Source: Nissolia schottii (lineage: Eukaryota > Streptophyta > Magnoliopsida > Fabales > Fabaceae). Taken from it: DNA of 64,000 bases. Both the position numbers and the translations under genes were made by a program. Each line of letters opens with the position of its first letter. Position 1 is the stretch's first letter. The stretch spans positions 163,144 through 227,143 of the forward strand of contig QANU01034095.1 of assembly GCA_003254905.1 (NCBI GenBank), read 5' to 3'. A model generated the notes under the pieces. That model searched no databases. It was not told the origin of the DNA and saw only the letters and a list, made by a program, of their open reading frames with translations. Below, piece by piece: positions 1 to 11,376 of the stretch.

Positions 1-237
1 TTTTTTTTTTTTTTTTTTTTTCAAAGGCATTTTCCTCTTTTATATGCAGTGTTTGTAATAGGTAGAAGCTTCTACTTCTACCTTCTAGATGGTTTATGTT
101 CAAATAAAGCAGAAAAGAAGAAATGTGCTTTTTTATCCTCCAATGTTCAGTTGACCTGAACGTGACATGCATCGTTTTGTTATTTTCAATGTCATGCTTC
201 TGAAAATTTAGTTTTTGTATGCTTTTAAAATGTATAG
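1..237 (+). other. Intron of DCL2 copy 1 (3' part)
   Basis: Non-coding sequence before the first visible exon. It opens with a run of about 21 T. The stretch around 30-110 aligns by eye with 11610-11690 in intron 3 of DCL2 copy 2 (shared TTTTCCTCTTT and TCTACTTCTACCTTCTA blocks), so it is the homologous intron. The acceptor is TATAG at 233-237. Confidence 0.85.
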
Positions 238-3200
238 GTGATTGTCATGACTGCCGCAATATTGCTGAATAGCTTGAGGCATAGCTTTCTCAGAATGGAC
301 ATGATTAAGGTTTTGATAATTGATGAATGCCATCATGCTAGGCGTAGACACCCTTATGCCTCCGTCATGTCTGTAAGTACTGTTATATTCTATTCATTCA
401 TAGTTTTCCTTTACTTGTAATATTTTGGAGTTGTGATATATTCTTCATTAATTAGTTGTATTTGCTTACTGCTAATTCATATATGTGTGTATATATATCT
501 CATACATCAGATGCTCTCTAATTGCTTTCAATAGCTTTTATTTGAGAGAAATTACAACAATGCATTGTAATTAGTTGCAAGGACTTGTTGTGCATCATTT
601 GTATCATGAACTCATAATTTGTGCTTTACTTTTGTAAAATTTGGTTATTGCATGCAGGAGTTTTATCATCACAAATTAAAAGAAGGTACCTCTGAGCTCC
701 CTAGAATTTTTGGGATGACTGCATCTCCAATCAAGTCAAAAGGTATATATAATCCAAGGCTATTTGTCTCTTTGCATTGTTATTTTTTTTCTCTTCCTAA
801 TTTATTTGGTACTGTCAGCTATTCTCTGACATTGGATTTCCCTTTTTCTTCTCTTTCTTTTTAATCCAGTTGGAAATTCTGAGAAGACTTTCTCTAGAAG
901 TATTCGTAGACTAATGAGTCTAATGAATTCAAAGGTTGCTTTTTTTTTTTTCTGTACATTTTCTCTTGCTTTCTTCTTTCTATGCATGTTACTTTGTTCT
1001 ATGGCAATATATGTTATGATTAGCTCCTTAGCTTGTTGGTATAGTATAGTTGTATAAGCATTGGTGAATTAAAGTTTACCATAGTTAGATACACTACAAA
1101 TACTAATCTGTGAAAGTTGTTATTTGAAATGTGGCCAGAATAATTTATGCCTATTTGACTAATACTCATTTGTTTTGAAGTGCAGTTTAGGATTACCATT
1201 TGGTCCTGTTATGTACTATTTGTTTGACATGAATATTTGAATTGAAGGTATATACAAGTGAAAGTGAAGCTGCCATGGCTGAGTACATACCAATCTCAAC
1301 CCCAAAGTTCAAGTTTTACGATGAAAAAGGAATTCCAGCCGTGATATTTGAAGAATTAGCCGCTAAACTCAAAAAGTTAAAAGAGGAGGTATGTAGAGAG
1401 ATCAATTTTCAATGTATGCTCTGAAATGATTAGGGGGAAAAAAAGAAAAGAATTCCCCACATTTTAAAAGTAGAAATATGATTAGGCCTCTAAATCATTT
1501 GTTTTACTGAGTGATGACATGTTCTGGTAGATTGGCGATGCTTTTTAGTCAGAACCACTTTCTATATAGTACTATTTACAAGTTCTTTTTTCTTAGGATC
1601 AGAATGAGATTTGATTATTTCCTTGAGGTTATTGATGCTGGATATTTTGTTCCTCAGCATGAACTCACCCTCAAAAGTTCAGATTTCACTACTTCAGCTG
1701 CTGAGTCTGCACTCCAAAGAATAGCAAAGATTTTTTCTGCCTTAACGTTTTGCTTGGAAGAGCTCGGTGTTTGGTTGGCTATGAAGGTTCTATTACTTGC
1801 CCTTCTCCTTTATGACATTATAACTGAGTTTGTTCATGGTTGCATAATCGAAATACTGTTTGTTTGCGAGACAGGCTGCAGAGTTCTTATCTTGCAACGA
1901 AAACGAATCTTTTTCGAGTGGTAACTCTGCAGATGCAGTTGTTAAACAGTTTAGTTCAGCCACTGTGCAGACAATTACAACTTACTTGCCATCAGGTACT
2001 GACTCTACAACCTTTGAAAGAATCGGGGAAATTTTTTTGAATATGAAGAAATTTGCTTGCACCATAGTTTTCCGTAATTAGTTTTTCATAAATATTTTCT
2101 CACTCAGGTCCTCAGTGGTCTATTGGTGATAACATTGAATCCAATGTGGAGATGGGACTGCTAACCTCCAAAGTTTGCTGCCTTATTGACATTCTGCATG
2201 AGTACAGGTGTTGTCATTTCCAATTTATTCACAAAGCTCTTGCATCCATTTTTGCTCATTGAACAAAACCTTTTTTTTCTGATCCATTAAACTATGACAT
2301 GCTTACAATTTGATTGTATGCAGTGAGTAGTGACATGTTTATCTTGTTATGGTTGTAATTTAAATGTATTTTGACAGATCTAACTGTTTATGGTGCAATT
2401 GCAGGGATGTGACTGACATGAGATGCATAGTTTTTGTGCAAAGGGTCATCACAGCAGCTGTCCTTCGCAATCTGCTGAATGCCTTGCTTCCAAAATACAA
2501 TAGCTGGAAAACTGAATACATTGCAGGAAACAATTTCGGATTGCAAAATCAAACAAGGAAAAAGCAAAATGGGATCGTGGAAGAATTTCGTATGGGATTG
2601 GTATGTTTGCTTTGTTGGATCATCCACTGTATTGTTCATCAACTTTATAAGGGGATATTTTAACATGTGCAGGTTAATATCATTGTTGCAACATCAGTTC
2701 TTGAAGAGGGTCTAGATGTTCAAAGTTGCAATTTGGTTATTAGATTTGATCCATGTCCTACAGTGTGCAGTTTCATACAGTCCAGAGGCCGTGCCAGAAT
2801 GCAAAATTCAGATTATGTACAAATGGTTAAGAGGTAATTCATTTTTATGTTAATTATCCTCTCTATTAATTAATGTCTATCACTTAGACAAGTGCTAATC
2901 GAAACATGTTGCATAGAGCATCAAATTTATGTGTTTTATTTGTTGAAGTAAATCTTCCAAACTTTGTTCTGAAATTCCAGAGGGGATTTGGTCACAAAAT
3001 CTAGGCTAGAGAAATACCTTGCTAGCGGGGATATTATGAGGAAGGAATCGTTGCGCAATTCTTCCCTTCCGTGTGATCCGATTGAAAGCGATCCATTTAA
3101 TGAGACAGCTTATCGCATTGAAAGCACCGGAGCGGTTGTTAATCTTAGTTCTAGCATTGGTTTGTTACACTTCTTTTGCTCTCGGCTCCCTGCAGACGGG

Positions 3201-6200
3201 TTAGTTAGTTCATTCGTAAGAACCTAAGTTATGCTGTCTCGATGCATTCTGCATCAATATGGTTCTCTTTTTGTGTGTGTGTGTGTGTGTTTATACATAG
3301 AAAACCTTGTTGCTCAGGTACTTTAAACCAACTCCAAGTTGGGATAAAGAAACTGGAACACTGCATCTTCCGATTAGCTGTCCTCTGCAGCCTATTCATG
3401 TAGAAGGTGAACACAGAAGATTGTTAAAGAATATTGCTTGCCTTGAAGCTTGTAAGCAACTTCATCAGACTGGAGCTTTGACAGATAATCTTGTCCCTGA
3501 TATTGTCGTTGAGAAAGCAGAAGTGGAGGAGTTTGGTAACTTCATGCCTTCCGATTCATTTTTCTCCTTCAATTACTCCCTTTCCATTCTAAATATTATC
3601 ACATGAAAATAAAATTATAATTATTCTCTGGTTGGCTTCAACATCAATCTGATTCTTACAGCGAATGATCCTTACAACGAGGAGCAACCGAATTATGTGC
3701 CTTCTGAATTGGTGAATCGCTTCTCCAATTCTAGTATCACAATGTACCATTGCTATCTAATGGAGCTAAAGCAAAGTTTTAGCAACGATGTCTCTGACAT
3801 TGTGCTCGCCACGAGAGTTCAACTTGATCCGGAAGTTGGACACATACAATTTGAAATGTGTTTTGACAAAGGAAACTTGTCAGTAAAGTTGAGATACTTG
3901 GGAACCATCAGTCTTTCCCCAAATGAGGTATGCTGTCTAGCAGTCCTTTAATAGTATGAGTATCTAACATATTAGCAGGAGTTGCCGAGAGCTAGTAGCT
4001 CAAGTGGCATCTCCCTTGGTTCTGTGCCAAGGGGTCGTGTGTTTGAATTCCGTGTAAGACATATAACATGTCTGACCAGTCCCCACTATCTTTGGCAGGA
4101 AAAAGGGACACATAGTAGCAGGTGTTAGGAAAAGACAATGTAGTTATTGTTTGTTTGGTTTACATTTTCCAGGTTCTTCTGTGTAAAAGATTCCAGGCCT
4201 CTGTCCTTAAACTTCTTATAGATCATAATATGGATAAGTTGGCAACTGTTTTGGACAAGATCTGTTTGGAAGATGAACTCGAGATTGATTATCTTCTGCT
4301 TCCAACTCTTCCTACGCAAAACCTGACTATTGACTGGATGTCTATTAATTCTGCAAATCCGTCCAAAATTACATGTGCGAGCCATTCTCCCAATATATCG
4401 ACAAAAAATGGTTTAGTTTGCACTTGTATATTAAAAAATGCATTAGTTTGCACTCCCCATACTGGTCAACTTTATATCACCACTGATATAACGGAATTGG
4501 ATGGAAATTCGTGTTTGGACATGAGGGATGGTGGAGCTACTACATACAACAAGTACTTTGAACACAAGTAGGTGATTGTTCTCATTTTGATTTATCATCT
4601 ACTTGGCTGCATTGTTCTTATGCTGCCTTTTCTCCAAATTTCAGGCACGGAATTCAGTTGCAGTTTGAACATCAGAAGCTACTTAAAGCAAGGCACATGC
4701 TTCTAGTTAAAAATTATTGTCATGGACGTAAAAAAGAGAAGGATGCAGGTTTAACCTTTGCTTTCTTCTGTCGCTTAGTCTTTTCTTTGCGAGGAAAACA
4801 TCATTACGTGACCAAATTTTCATTTTTCAGAAGCAAGCAAGAGCTGCGTTGAGTTGCCTCCTGAACTGTGCTACGTAGTCATGGGACCGATAACAGTCAG
4901 CACCATTTTTACCTTTTCATTTATTCCGTCAATCATGCATCGAGTCGAGTCATTGCTTGCGGCATCCAACTTGAAAAGGATGCATTTGGAACATTGTATG
5001 GAAAACGATATTCAGGCAGTAAAGGTAGTTTTTTTTTACTTTTTCTTTTCTTTGTCACTTGTCTTATTGAAACATTCGCACTAAAGGTATCTGCATTTTC
5101 CATTGTAGGTCTTGGAAGCAATTACTACAAAAAGATGCAGAGAGAGCTTCCACTACGAATCTCTAGAGACTCTTGGAGATTCTTTTCTAAAATATGCCGC
5201 CAGTCAGCAGCTTTTCACAACCTATCAAACTCACCACGAAGGTCTCCTTAGCGTGAAGAGGGAGAAGATCATTTCTAATGCTGCGCTCTGTAGGTTTGGC
5301 TGCAATTGTAGACTTGCGGTACTCTCTCTCGCTCTCCTTGTTTATTGTTCTTTTGCTCACAAGTGTTACACACAAGGAATTAGTTGATGCTGTTTTATGA
5401 AGTTTGATACCACAGTTATAATTTTATTGTTTATGCCATGAGTGTTGCATTATGTTGCATACCCATTGTTTAATCCATTCTCAGCTGAATTGCATTGGTT
5501 TATTTATTGAACTGCTACTCTTTCGAGTTGCAGGGCTTCATACGAAATGCGGCTTTTGATCCCAAAACTTGGGGCATGCCAGGTGATAAATCTGGAAGTG
5601 TAAAACTACAAGAGCTGGATTCCAAGGGGACAAGGATTGTTGTTGGTGAAACAAGGAAACTAAAGCGTAAGGTTGTTGCGGACGTTGTTGAGGCGCTAAT
5701 CGGTGCCTACCTTAGCGCTGGCGGTGAAAAGGCTGCATTGTGGTTTATGGATTGGGTTGGCATCAAGGTGAATTTTAACATCGTGCCCCGCGAGAGGCAA
5801 CTTGACGTCCATCCGGAGAGGCTGATAAACGTCAGCTTCCTAGAATCGCTGCTAAGTTACTCGTTCCAGGATCGTTCTCTTTTGGTGGAAGCCCTGACTC
5901 ACGGTTCTTACATGCTGCCTGAAATTCCTAGATGTTACCAGGTACTTACTCTTGTCAACTTGTTATTGTTCGTCACATCTCACATAAAACGGTAAACCCT
6001 GCAGCGGCTGGAATTTCTGGGAGACTCGGCCTTGGATTATCTGATTACCAGGCATTTGTACAAGGAATACCCTGGCTTGTCTCCCGGGCAGTTAACCGAC
6101 ATGAGATCAGCTTCGGTGAACAATGACTGTTATGCGCGGTCGGCCATCAAGGCAGGGTTGAACAAGCACATACTCCACGCCTCACAGGAGCTGCACAGGC

Positions 6201-6728
6201 ATATCGCGGTCACGGTGAAAGCTTTTCAAGACCTGCCCTCAGCGTCGCCCGTTGGATGGGATTCAGAGACCTCATTTCCCAAGGTTCAGGTTCAGCACAC
6301 GAGTCTATTCGATCACGATCATAGTCATGGTCTTATTGAAGAGGTCTTGATGGAGTAGAATGTGTTGTTGACAGGTACTCGGAGATATCATAGAGTCTCT
6401 GGCTGGAGCAGTTCTTGTAGATTCAGGATACGACAAGGAAGCGGTGTGGGGAAGCATAAGGCCGCTGCTGGAGCCCCTCATCACACCTCAAACACTGAAG
6501 ATTCATCCGACCAGAGAGTTGATTGAGCTGTGCCAAAAGGAGAACTACACCTTAGAGAAGACCGTCTCGCGCAAAGATGGTGTCACTTGTTTCAAAATGG
6601 AGGTACGGGCTAATGGCGTCACTCACCGGTATGAATACAAGGGCTCTGCCGACAGGAGAACAGCCAAGAAGATAGTCAGCAAAGAAATTTTCAAGTCCTT
6701 GCGGGGAACACCAACCCAAGTAGTGTAG
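238..6728 (+). CDS. DCL2: Dicer-like protein 2, copy 1 (5' end outside window)
   Basis: Dicer endoribonuclease; in plants DCL2 cuts long double-stranded RNA into 22-nt siRNAs that feed antiviral and transitive silencing (family knowledge). Exons read in frame: 238-372, 658-742, 870-934, 1248-1388, 1658-1786, 1875-1995, 2108-2207, 2405-2600, 2673-2833, 2981-3199, 3318-3535, 3662-3927, 4173-4567, 4645-4748, 4831-5024, 5109-5318, 5534-5941, 6005-6283, 6375-6728; 1259 codons plus TAG. Visible in order: DExH box IDECHH in the first exon; helicase C motifs EEGLDV and [11 protein letters not shown]283-type dimerisation region; PAZ region; RNase IIIa [13 protein letters not shown]; RNase IIIb [12 protein letters not shown]-terminal dsRNA-binding-like segment. 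The equivalents of copy 2 exons 1-3 (first 123 codons, Walker A) are not in the window. No stop or frameshift is seen. The 3' exons are GC-shifted relative to copy 2. Confidence 0.95.
3272..3290. repeat. (TG)n microsatellite in an intron
   Basis: About nine TG repeats in the intron at 3200-3317 of DCL2 copy 1; the corresponding intron of copy 2 lacks them. Confidence 0.9.
3980..4110 (+). mobile_element. tRNA-derived SINE in intron 15 of DCL2 copy 1
   Basis: The insertion is bounded by near-identical 12-mers, CATATTAGCAGG at 3968-3979 and CATAGTAGCAGG at 4111-4122, which I read as a target-site duplication. It holds a box A-like TAGCTCAAGTGG and a box B-like GTGTTTGAATTCC, the pol III promoter layout of tRNA-derived SINEs. 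The equivalent intron of DCL2 copy 2 (16865-16955) has matching flanks but no insert. The family is not identified. Confidence 0.75.
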
Positions 6729-7118
6729 CCTGCATGCTTCTTTCTAGTTGCTAGTTTGGTGAGCTCACATTTTTCCAAGCACCATCACGTGGAGCCACTT
6801 CTTCATGCCCTTTACAATAAGCAACTTGACAAGGATAAAATCGTTACCGGATAATTAATTTTATACTAAAATTGTTATCGGATAACTAATTTTAAACTTG
6901 AGAAGGAGTATATTTATTAATGTTAATTAATGTTTAATTTGATGCATCAAATTAAAATAAAAAAAAATTTACACAAGCGTTTTAAGCATTATAAAAATTT
7001 CATATTTAAGAAGTTTCAACCTACCCAAAAATGTTTCAGACATCCATTTCCATTTTCACCAGAGATCTGTATATTTTTGGCCGTTTACCAATTATTATAA
7101 AATCTATTGTTTTCAGTT
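6729..7118. other. 3' flank of DCL2 copy 1
   Basis: Probable 3' UTR followed by AT-rich intergenic DNA. It has a short repeated phrase, TCGTTACCGGATAA near 6840 and TGTTATCGGATAA near 6870. No gene is seen. Confidence 0.6.
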
Positions 7119-7839
7119 TTTTTATTTCTTGTATACACCAATATTTCATACATTCATACATACACCATCAAATTATCCGGAATTAATAAAAATTATTCGT
7201 ACATCGTAAACCTTCACAAAATAGAATGACACGCACTCCCACACAATTTTGTGAGCAATTCTACATGATTTTCACATGTTTCTACAAACCCTGAACTCTG
7301 AGCTCAACAACACGCTGTTGTAACCAATACCCCATAGTCTCAATCCCACCACTAGAAACGCGAGCTCGTTTGTGCAGAAAGCATTATCAGTGTCAAAAGA
7401 TTGTATTCGGTTTAATCAAAAGCAATGGAATAAATCATTCAAACTAGGGAATGTGGTAATTTTTTGTGTTTTTTTGTTTGTTCATGGAATGTGTAATTGA
7501 TTGACAGGGGAATTTTCCTATAAAGATTGAGAGGATGGAAGCATACCATCATGTATGGGGTGACACAATAGCAATCCTTCCGGAATCGGTCACAATCAAA
7601 CCCATTGAGCAGGAAGTATATGTAGTTCATGTACTGAAAGTGAGAAAAACACAAACATTATATGACAGATTACACAAATTTTTATATGACAGGATGCATA
7701 AACTTTAAAGCAACATATATTTCACGAGGTGTTACCAACAGATGCACATAGCATGACATTCATAACCTTTCACATAACATAAACTTTTCCAAAAAACATA
7801 ACAGAAATAAACTATCATTTGACGAGTGTCATACCCCAT

Positions 7840-8470
7840 TGTCAGTATGTGCCCTAGCCCTCATGCTTCACAGTTCATATCTTGTGAGCCAAACATCTGG
7901 CTTGTTCATCAGATTCGCCAACTCGGAGTTTGGATTGTTCCTTTTGTCCATTATCCATCGATATATCCTCTCCACAAGCTTTTCATCCAAAACCTCCACT
8001 TGGGTTTGCTCAGCTTCTATGATGAAATCTAGTTAGGGAGGAGGTGGAGGAGGATGGGCAATAACAATTGGAAGATCGGTCTTCTCAGACGATTTTGGCG
8101 GCGAGTCGATGTTTAGGTCGAATGTTGGACATGACATGATAAGCTTTTATAGCTCCACAAGAGGATTGACCCTGGATGCAGGCCGCGTAATGACGGCCAG
8201 CGGATGAAACATGTCAGGGGGGCTGGGGTGGGAGTTTGTGGCAACCGGGTGCAACGTGCACACCAAGAGGTCAAATGTCAGAGGGATGAAATTTAGCAAG
8301 GGTGGCGCATCAGGGGTCAATGATCCCAAGGAGAATGATAGGGGGACCATTTCTTCAGTCCCCTCTCCGAAGATTTCCAACACCACCTGTAGGACAACAC
8401 TGTCTAGTAATTGCTCATTAGCAATGTTGTGCTCACCGTCATCCTCTTGTGGACTGCAAATGAAAAATAT
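7840..8470 (-). pseudogene. Degenerate transposon-linked ORF inside MULE 1
   Basis: Three minus-strand segments read like protein but are broken by stops and frame changes. One (about 8440-8147) contains EIFGEGTEEMVPLSFSLGSL. One (about 8130-8040) contains CPTFDLNIDSPPKSSEKTD followed by a run of prolines. One (about 8030-7870) contains EVLDEKLVERIYRWIMDKRN and ends LTRYEL. The FDL-x-I-D-S-P-P plus proline run, followed by an acidic and basic helical stretch, recalls the N-terminal part of Ulp1-protease-like ORFs carried by legume MULEs (inference from memory). No catalytic Cys/His domain is visible, so the function cannot be assigned. Confidence 0.4.
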
Positions 8471-8524
8471 TTTATATGGAGGAATTCAATAACCTTAGAG
8501 GTCAACTCAGTATACACTTAAAGC

Positions 8525-8745
8525 ACATAAATAGCGATGCACAAACTTTAGGTATTATAATGCACAAACTTTATGAACACCAATGCACAAACATATTGCA
8601 TTACGCAAAGCAAAAACTCTAGTAAATACAATGCAAAAACTTGATGGATAAGAATACACAATATTTATAATAGATATGCACAAACTATATGTGTTATGAT
8701 GCACAAACTTTACATCAAGGATGCACAAACTTTATGCATAGGTGC
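8525..8745. repeat. Subterminal motif array of MULE 1
   Basis: At least six spaced copies of TGCACAAAC(T)TT or close variants at irregular 20-60 bp spacing. Arrays like this near one end are typical binding-site clusters for transposases. The related motif AAAGTTTGCACA recurs in the second MULE at 60 kb. Confidence 0.7.
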
Positions 8746-9015
8746 AGGGGACTTGCCTATCATTGTTTTGCACAACACCGGTGGAAGTGGATACCACCAC
8801 AGCAGTGGTTGTTTCCTCTACCACCGGTGATTCAGGTTGCAACTTGGTTACTTCCTTTGCTATTGTTTTCGCTGTATGTACGCGCGCGTGGATGAACATG
8901 GAGGACGTGAAAAGAAAATGGGTAGTTATTGTGTGGGGCCCAACGTATATGAGTACATGATGTATGTATAGTTTATGTTTTTTTGGATGGACATGTAGCA
9001 CCACTGTTTTTATTT

Positions 9016-10219
9016 ATACAAAAAATTGATTTAGTTTTAGCATTTTTTGTGGAAGTTTTTAGTTTCAGAAATTTGATTCCGAAGTTATAAGTTCATTTGA
9101 TAATTGAATAAAATTCCTTTAATTTTTTTTATGAATTTAATTTTTATACACTGATACTTAGTAATCAAATGTTTTAATTTATCTGACTTTTGAATAAATA
9201 AGGGATAAAGTCAATTATTTATGCTAACATGAATAATATTTGATTGATTGACATTGTAAAAATATTTTATACTGTCCATAAATGAAAATTAATTTCTTTT
9301 TTTATTCTAAAATGTAAATTTGAAAATTATCAATAAAGTAATTTCCTTTAAAGTCAAAATATTAATTATACATCGAAGCGATACTATGGTGGTTTTATAT
9401 AGCAATCTCTTTAAATAACAACGCTTCCATAACTGAGGAGAGAATTTGGAAGGAAACAAAAAAGTAAAAAAAAGAAAATAATTTATTGTCCGAAATTCAA
9501 ATTCTTGGAACACAACGTTTTTAACTTCTTGAGTCCCAAACGTTTTTCAATCTAGAGGTGTCCACCTCTTAGAATCACAATAAAATTGATAAAACTTATA
9601 AATAAGTAAATATATTTTACCAACAAAGTTAAACACAATTAGTAAAAGATTAAATTTTTTAAATATTTAGTTAGAATTTCAATTTTCAATAGTATAAATG
9701 AAAAAAAACTTTATTAAAAATATATAATCACTTAAATGATTTCAAAATCTTAAAAAGAGATTAATCATTATCAATAACAAACATTTTGTGAACAATTAAT
9801 AAAAAGGTAAATATATCTTAATAAAGTTAATACTTTTATTACGAATATACTAAATAAAATTGTGATATTTAAATTCATTTAAGTGAAACATGGTATCCTC
9901 ACCACTCGTTCACCTATCAATAAAATCTCATTCAGAAAATAAATTTAAAAGTATAAATGGATGGTGAGTAGTACTATATGTCATGTGAAATAATTAGAAG
10001 TAGCTTGTTATCATTTTAGGACTGACTACAATAACTCAGAAACAGTTCGAAAATATTCCAACGGAAAAGGAACAAGGAAGAGAAAGTCACTTTCGCCCTT
10101 GACTTGTGGCCCTGTGGCTGTGGGCCCTTTGTCTCTTTTTACGCGCATCCTTCGTTAAGAAGCACCCTCCTGAAGAAGCACCCTCCTTCTTACTCTCTGT
10201 CCTTTTCCACAAGAACCCA
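9016..10219. other. Intergenic and upstream region of DCL2 copy 2
   Basis: Strongly AT-rich DNA to about 10000, then a moderately GC-richer proximal promoter. No coding signal is convincing; the reading frames here have no recognisable motifs. Confidence 0.6.
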
Positions 10220-10227
10220 TTATATAC
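10220..10227 (+). promoter_or_regulatory. Candidate TATA box of DCL2 copy 2
   Basis: TTATATAC lies 288 bp upstream of the ATG in otherwise C/T-rich DNA, a reasonable TATA position for transcription starting near 10250. The leader between it and the ATG is pyrimidine-rich and may contain a small 5' UTR intron ending at AAATTTAG just before the ATG. Confidence 0.45.
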
Positions 10228-10356
10228 ACCCTCACACTCGCTCTCAAGTCTGTGCTCTTTTGAATGCAAAGCTTGCAACTTTTTCAATTTCTCTGCGAAC
10301 CCCTTGTCTTCATTGTGTCTCTGTGAGCTTCATTTCTCTTCTGGGTTTCTCTTCAT

Positions 10357-10384
10357 TTTCTTTCTTTCTTTCTTTCTTTCTTTA
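10357..10384. repeat. (CTTT)n tract in the DCL2 copy 2 leader
   Basis: About seven CTTT repeats in the predicted 5' leader, a common site of length polymorphism. Confidence 0.85.
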
Positions 10385-10507
10385 TTTTTACTTTGCCTTT
10401 TCTTTGTTTGTGACAATGAAAGATGTCATTTTTGACTGATTTGCCTTGATGGGGTGGTTTTTTCCTTCTTTTTTTTTGCATTTTTTTTATAAATTTAGGT
10501 AGAAACC

Positions 10508-11330
10508 ATGGAAGCAGTAAGGATGGAGATTGATGGTGGTAGCCAGCTGCAGGCTTCCCCCGATCCGCTTCCATTTGCAAGAAGGTGGGTGGTTTTTTAT
10601 TATTATTACTATTTATTGTTTTCAGAAATTGATCCTTTTAGTTTTAATTCCACACTAGTGTTTGCATTGCTGTGGAGTGTTTCTGTTGTTGGTAATGACA
10701 TCATCGTGTTTTCTTCCATTGTTGTTGGTGATGACATCGTCATGTTTTTTCCGTTGTTGTTGGTAATGACATCATGTTTTTCCATTGTTGTTGTTGGGTT
10801 GGTATTTATTATTATTTTTTTTATGTAGCTATCAGCTTGAAGCTTTGGAGAAAGCTATCAATGAGAACACAATAGTGTTCTTGGAGACTGGTTCAGGAAA
10901 GACTCTCATAGCCATCATGCTGCTTCGGAGCTATGCCTATCTTCTGAGGAAGCCTTCTAAGCACATTGCGGTCTTCTTGGTCCCTAAAGTTGTCTTGGTG
11001 AAACAAGTATGCCACTTTCTCTCTTACACCTTTGGGGAAATTTGAGCATACATGTTTAATTTCGATGCACCGATAGTGGAACTGAGTAGTGGGGATCTGT
11101 GTTTCTAACCGTGCTTTCGTTTGCTGTGTTTTTTTGCTTCTCTTTTATCCACTTGTGCAATTTTAGCAATCTGAAGCTGTGAAAATGCACACTGATTTGA
11201 AAGTGGGACTGTATTGGGGAGATATGGGAGTTGATTTCTGGGATGCTGCTATTTGGAAACAAGAAACAGACAAATATGAGGTGAGGTTTTCTTTTTTTGA
11301 CATTTCAATCAAACTAAAAGGTGTCATTGT

Positions 11331-11376
<46 letters not shown>

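Larger units (their letters stand above)
7128..9006. mobile_element. Mutator-like element (MULE) 1
   Basis: About 1.88 kb. The right end, read in reverse complement, is CAGTGGTGCTACATGTCCAT and matches the left end of the second MULE, CAGTTATGCTACATGTACAC. The left end starts CTTGTATACACCAATATTTC and continues with CATACATACACC, a slightly deleted version of the same terminus. The 9-mer TTTTTATTT flanks both ends (7119-7127 and 9007-9015), as expected for a MULE target duplication, although it is low complexity. Inside are a decayed minus-strand ORF and an array of ATGCACAAACTTT-like motifs near the right end. Confidence 0.65.

Noticed and set aside
1511..1657. In-frame extension upstream of exon 1658-1786 in DCL2 copy 1
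   Set aside because: The extension reads through the acceptor, but the matching stretch of copy 2 is not open in the same frame. Both copies share a good acceptor TTCCTCAG just before the His codon, so this is intron.
3980..4110. A functional tRNA gene
   Set aside because: Box A and B are present, but no cloverleaf with matched acceptor stem is seen, and flanking target repeats point to a SINE.
10087..10439. Short overlapping frames in the DCL2 copy 2 promoter and leader
   Set aside because: Low-complexity translations of pyrimidine-rich DNA; no conserved motif and mutually overlapping frames.
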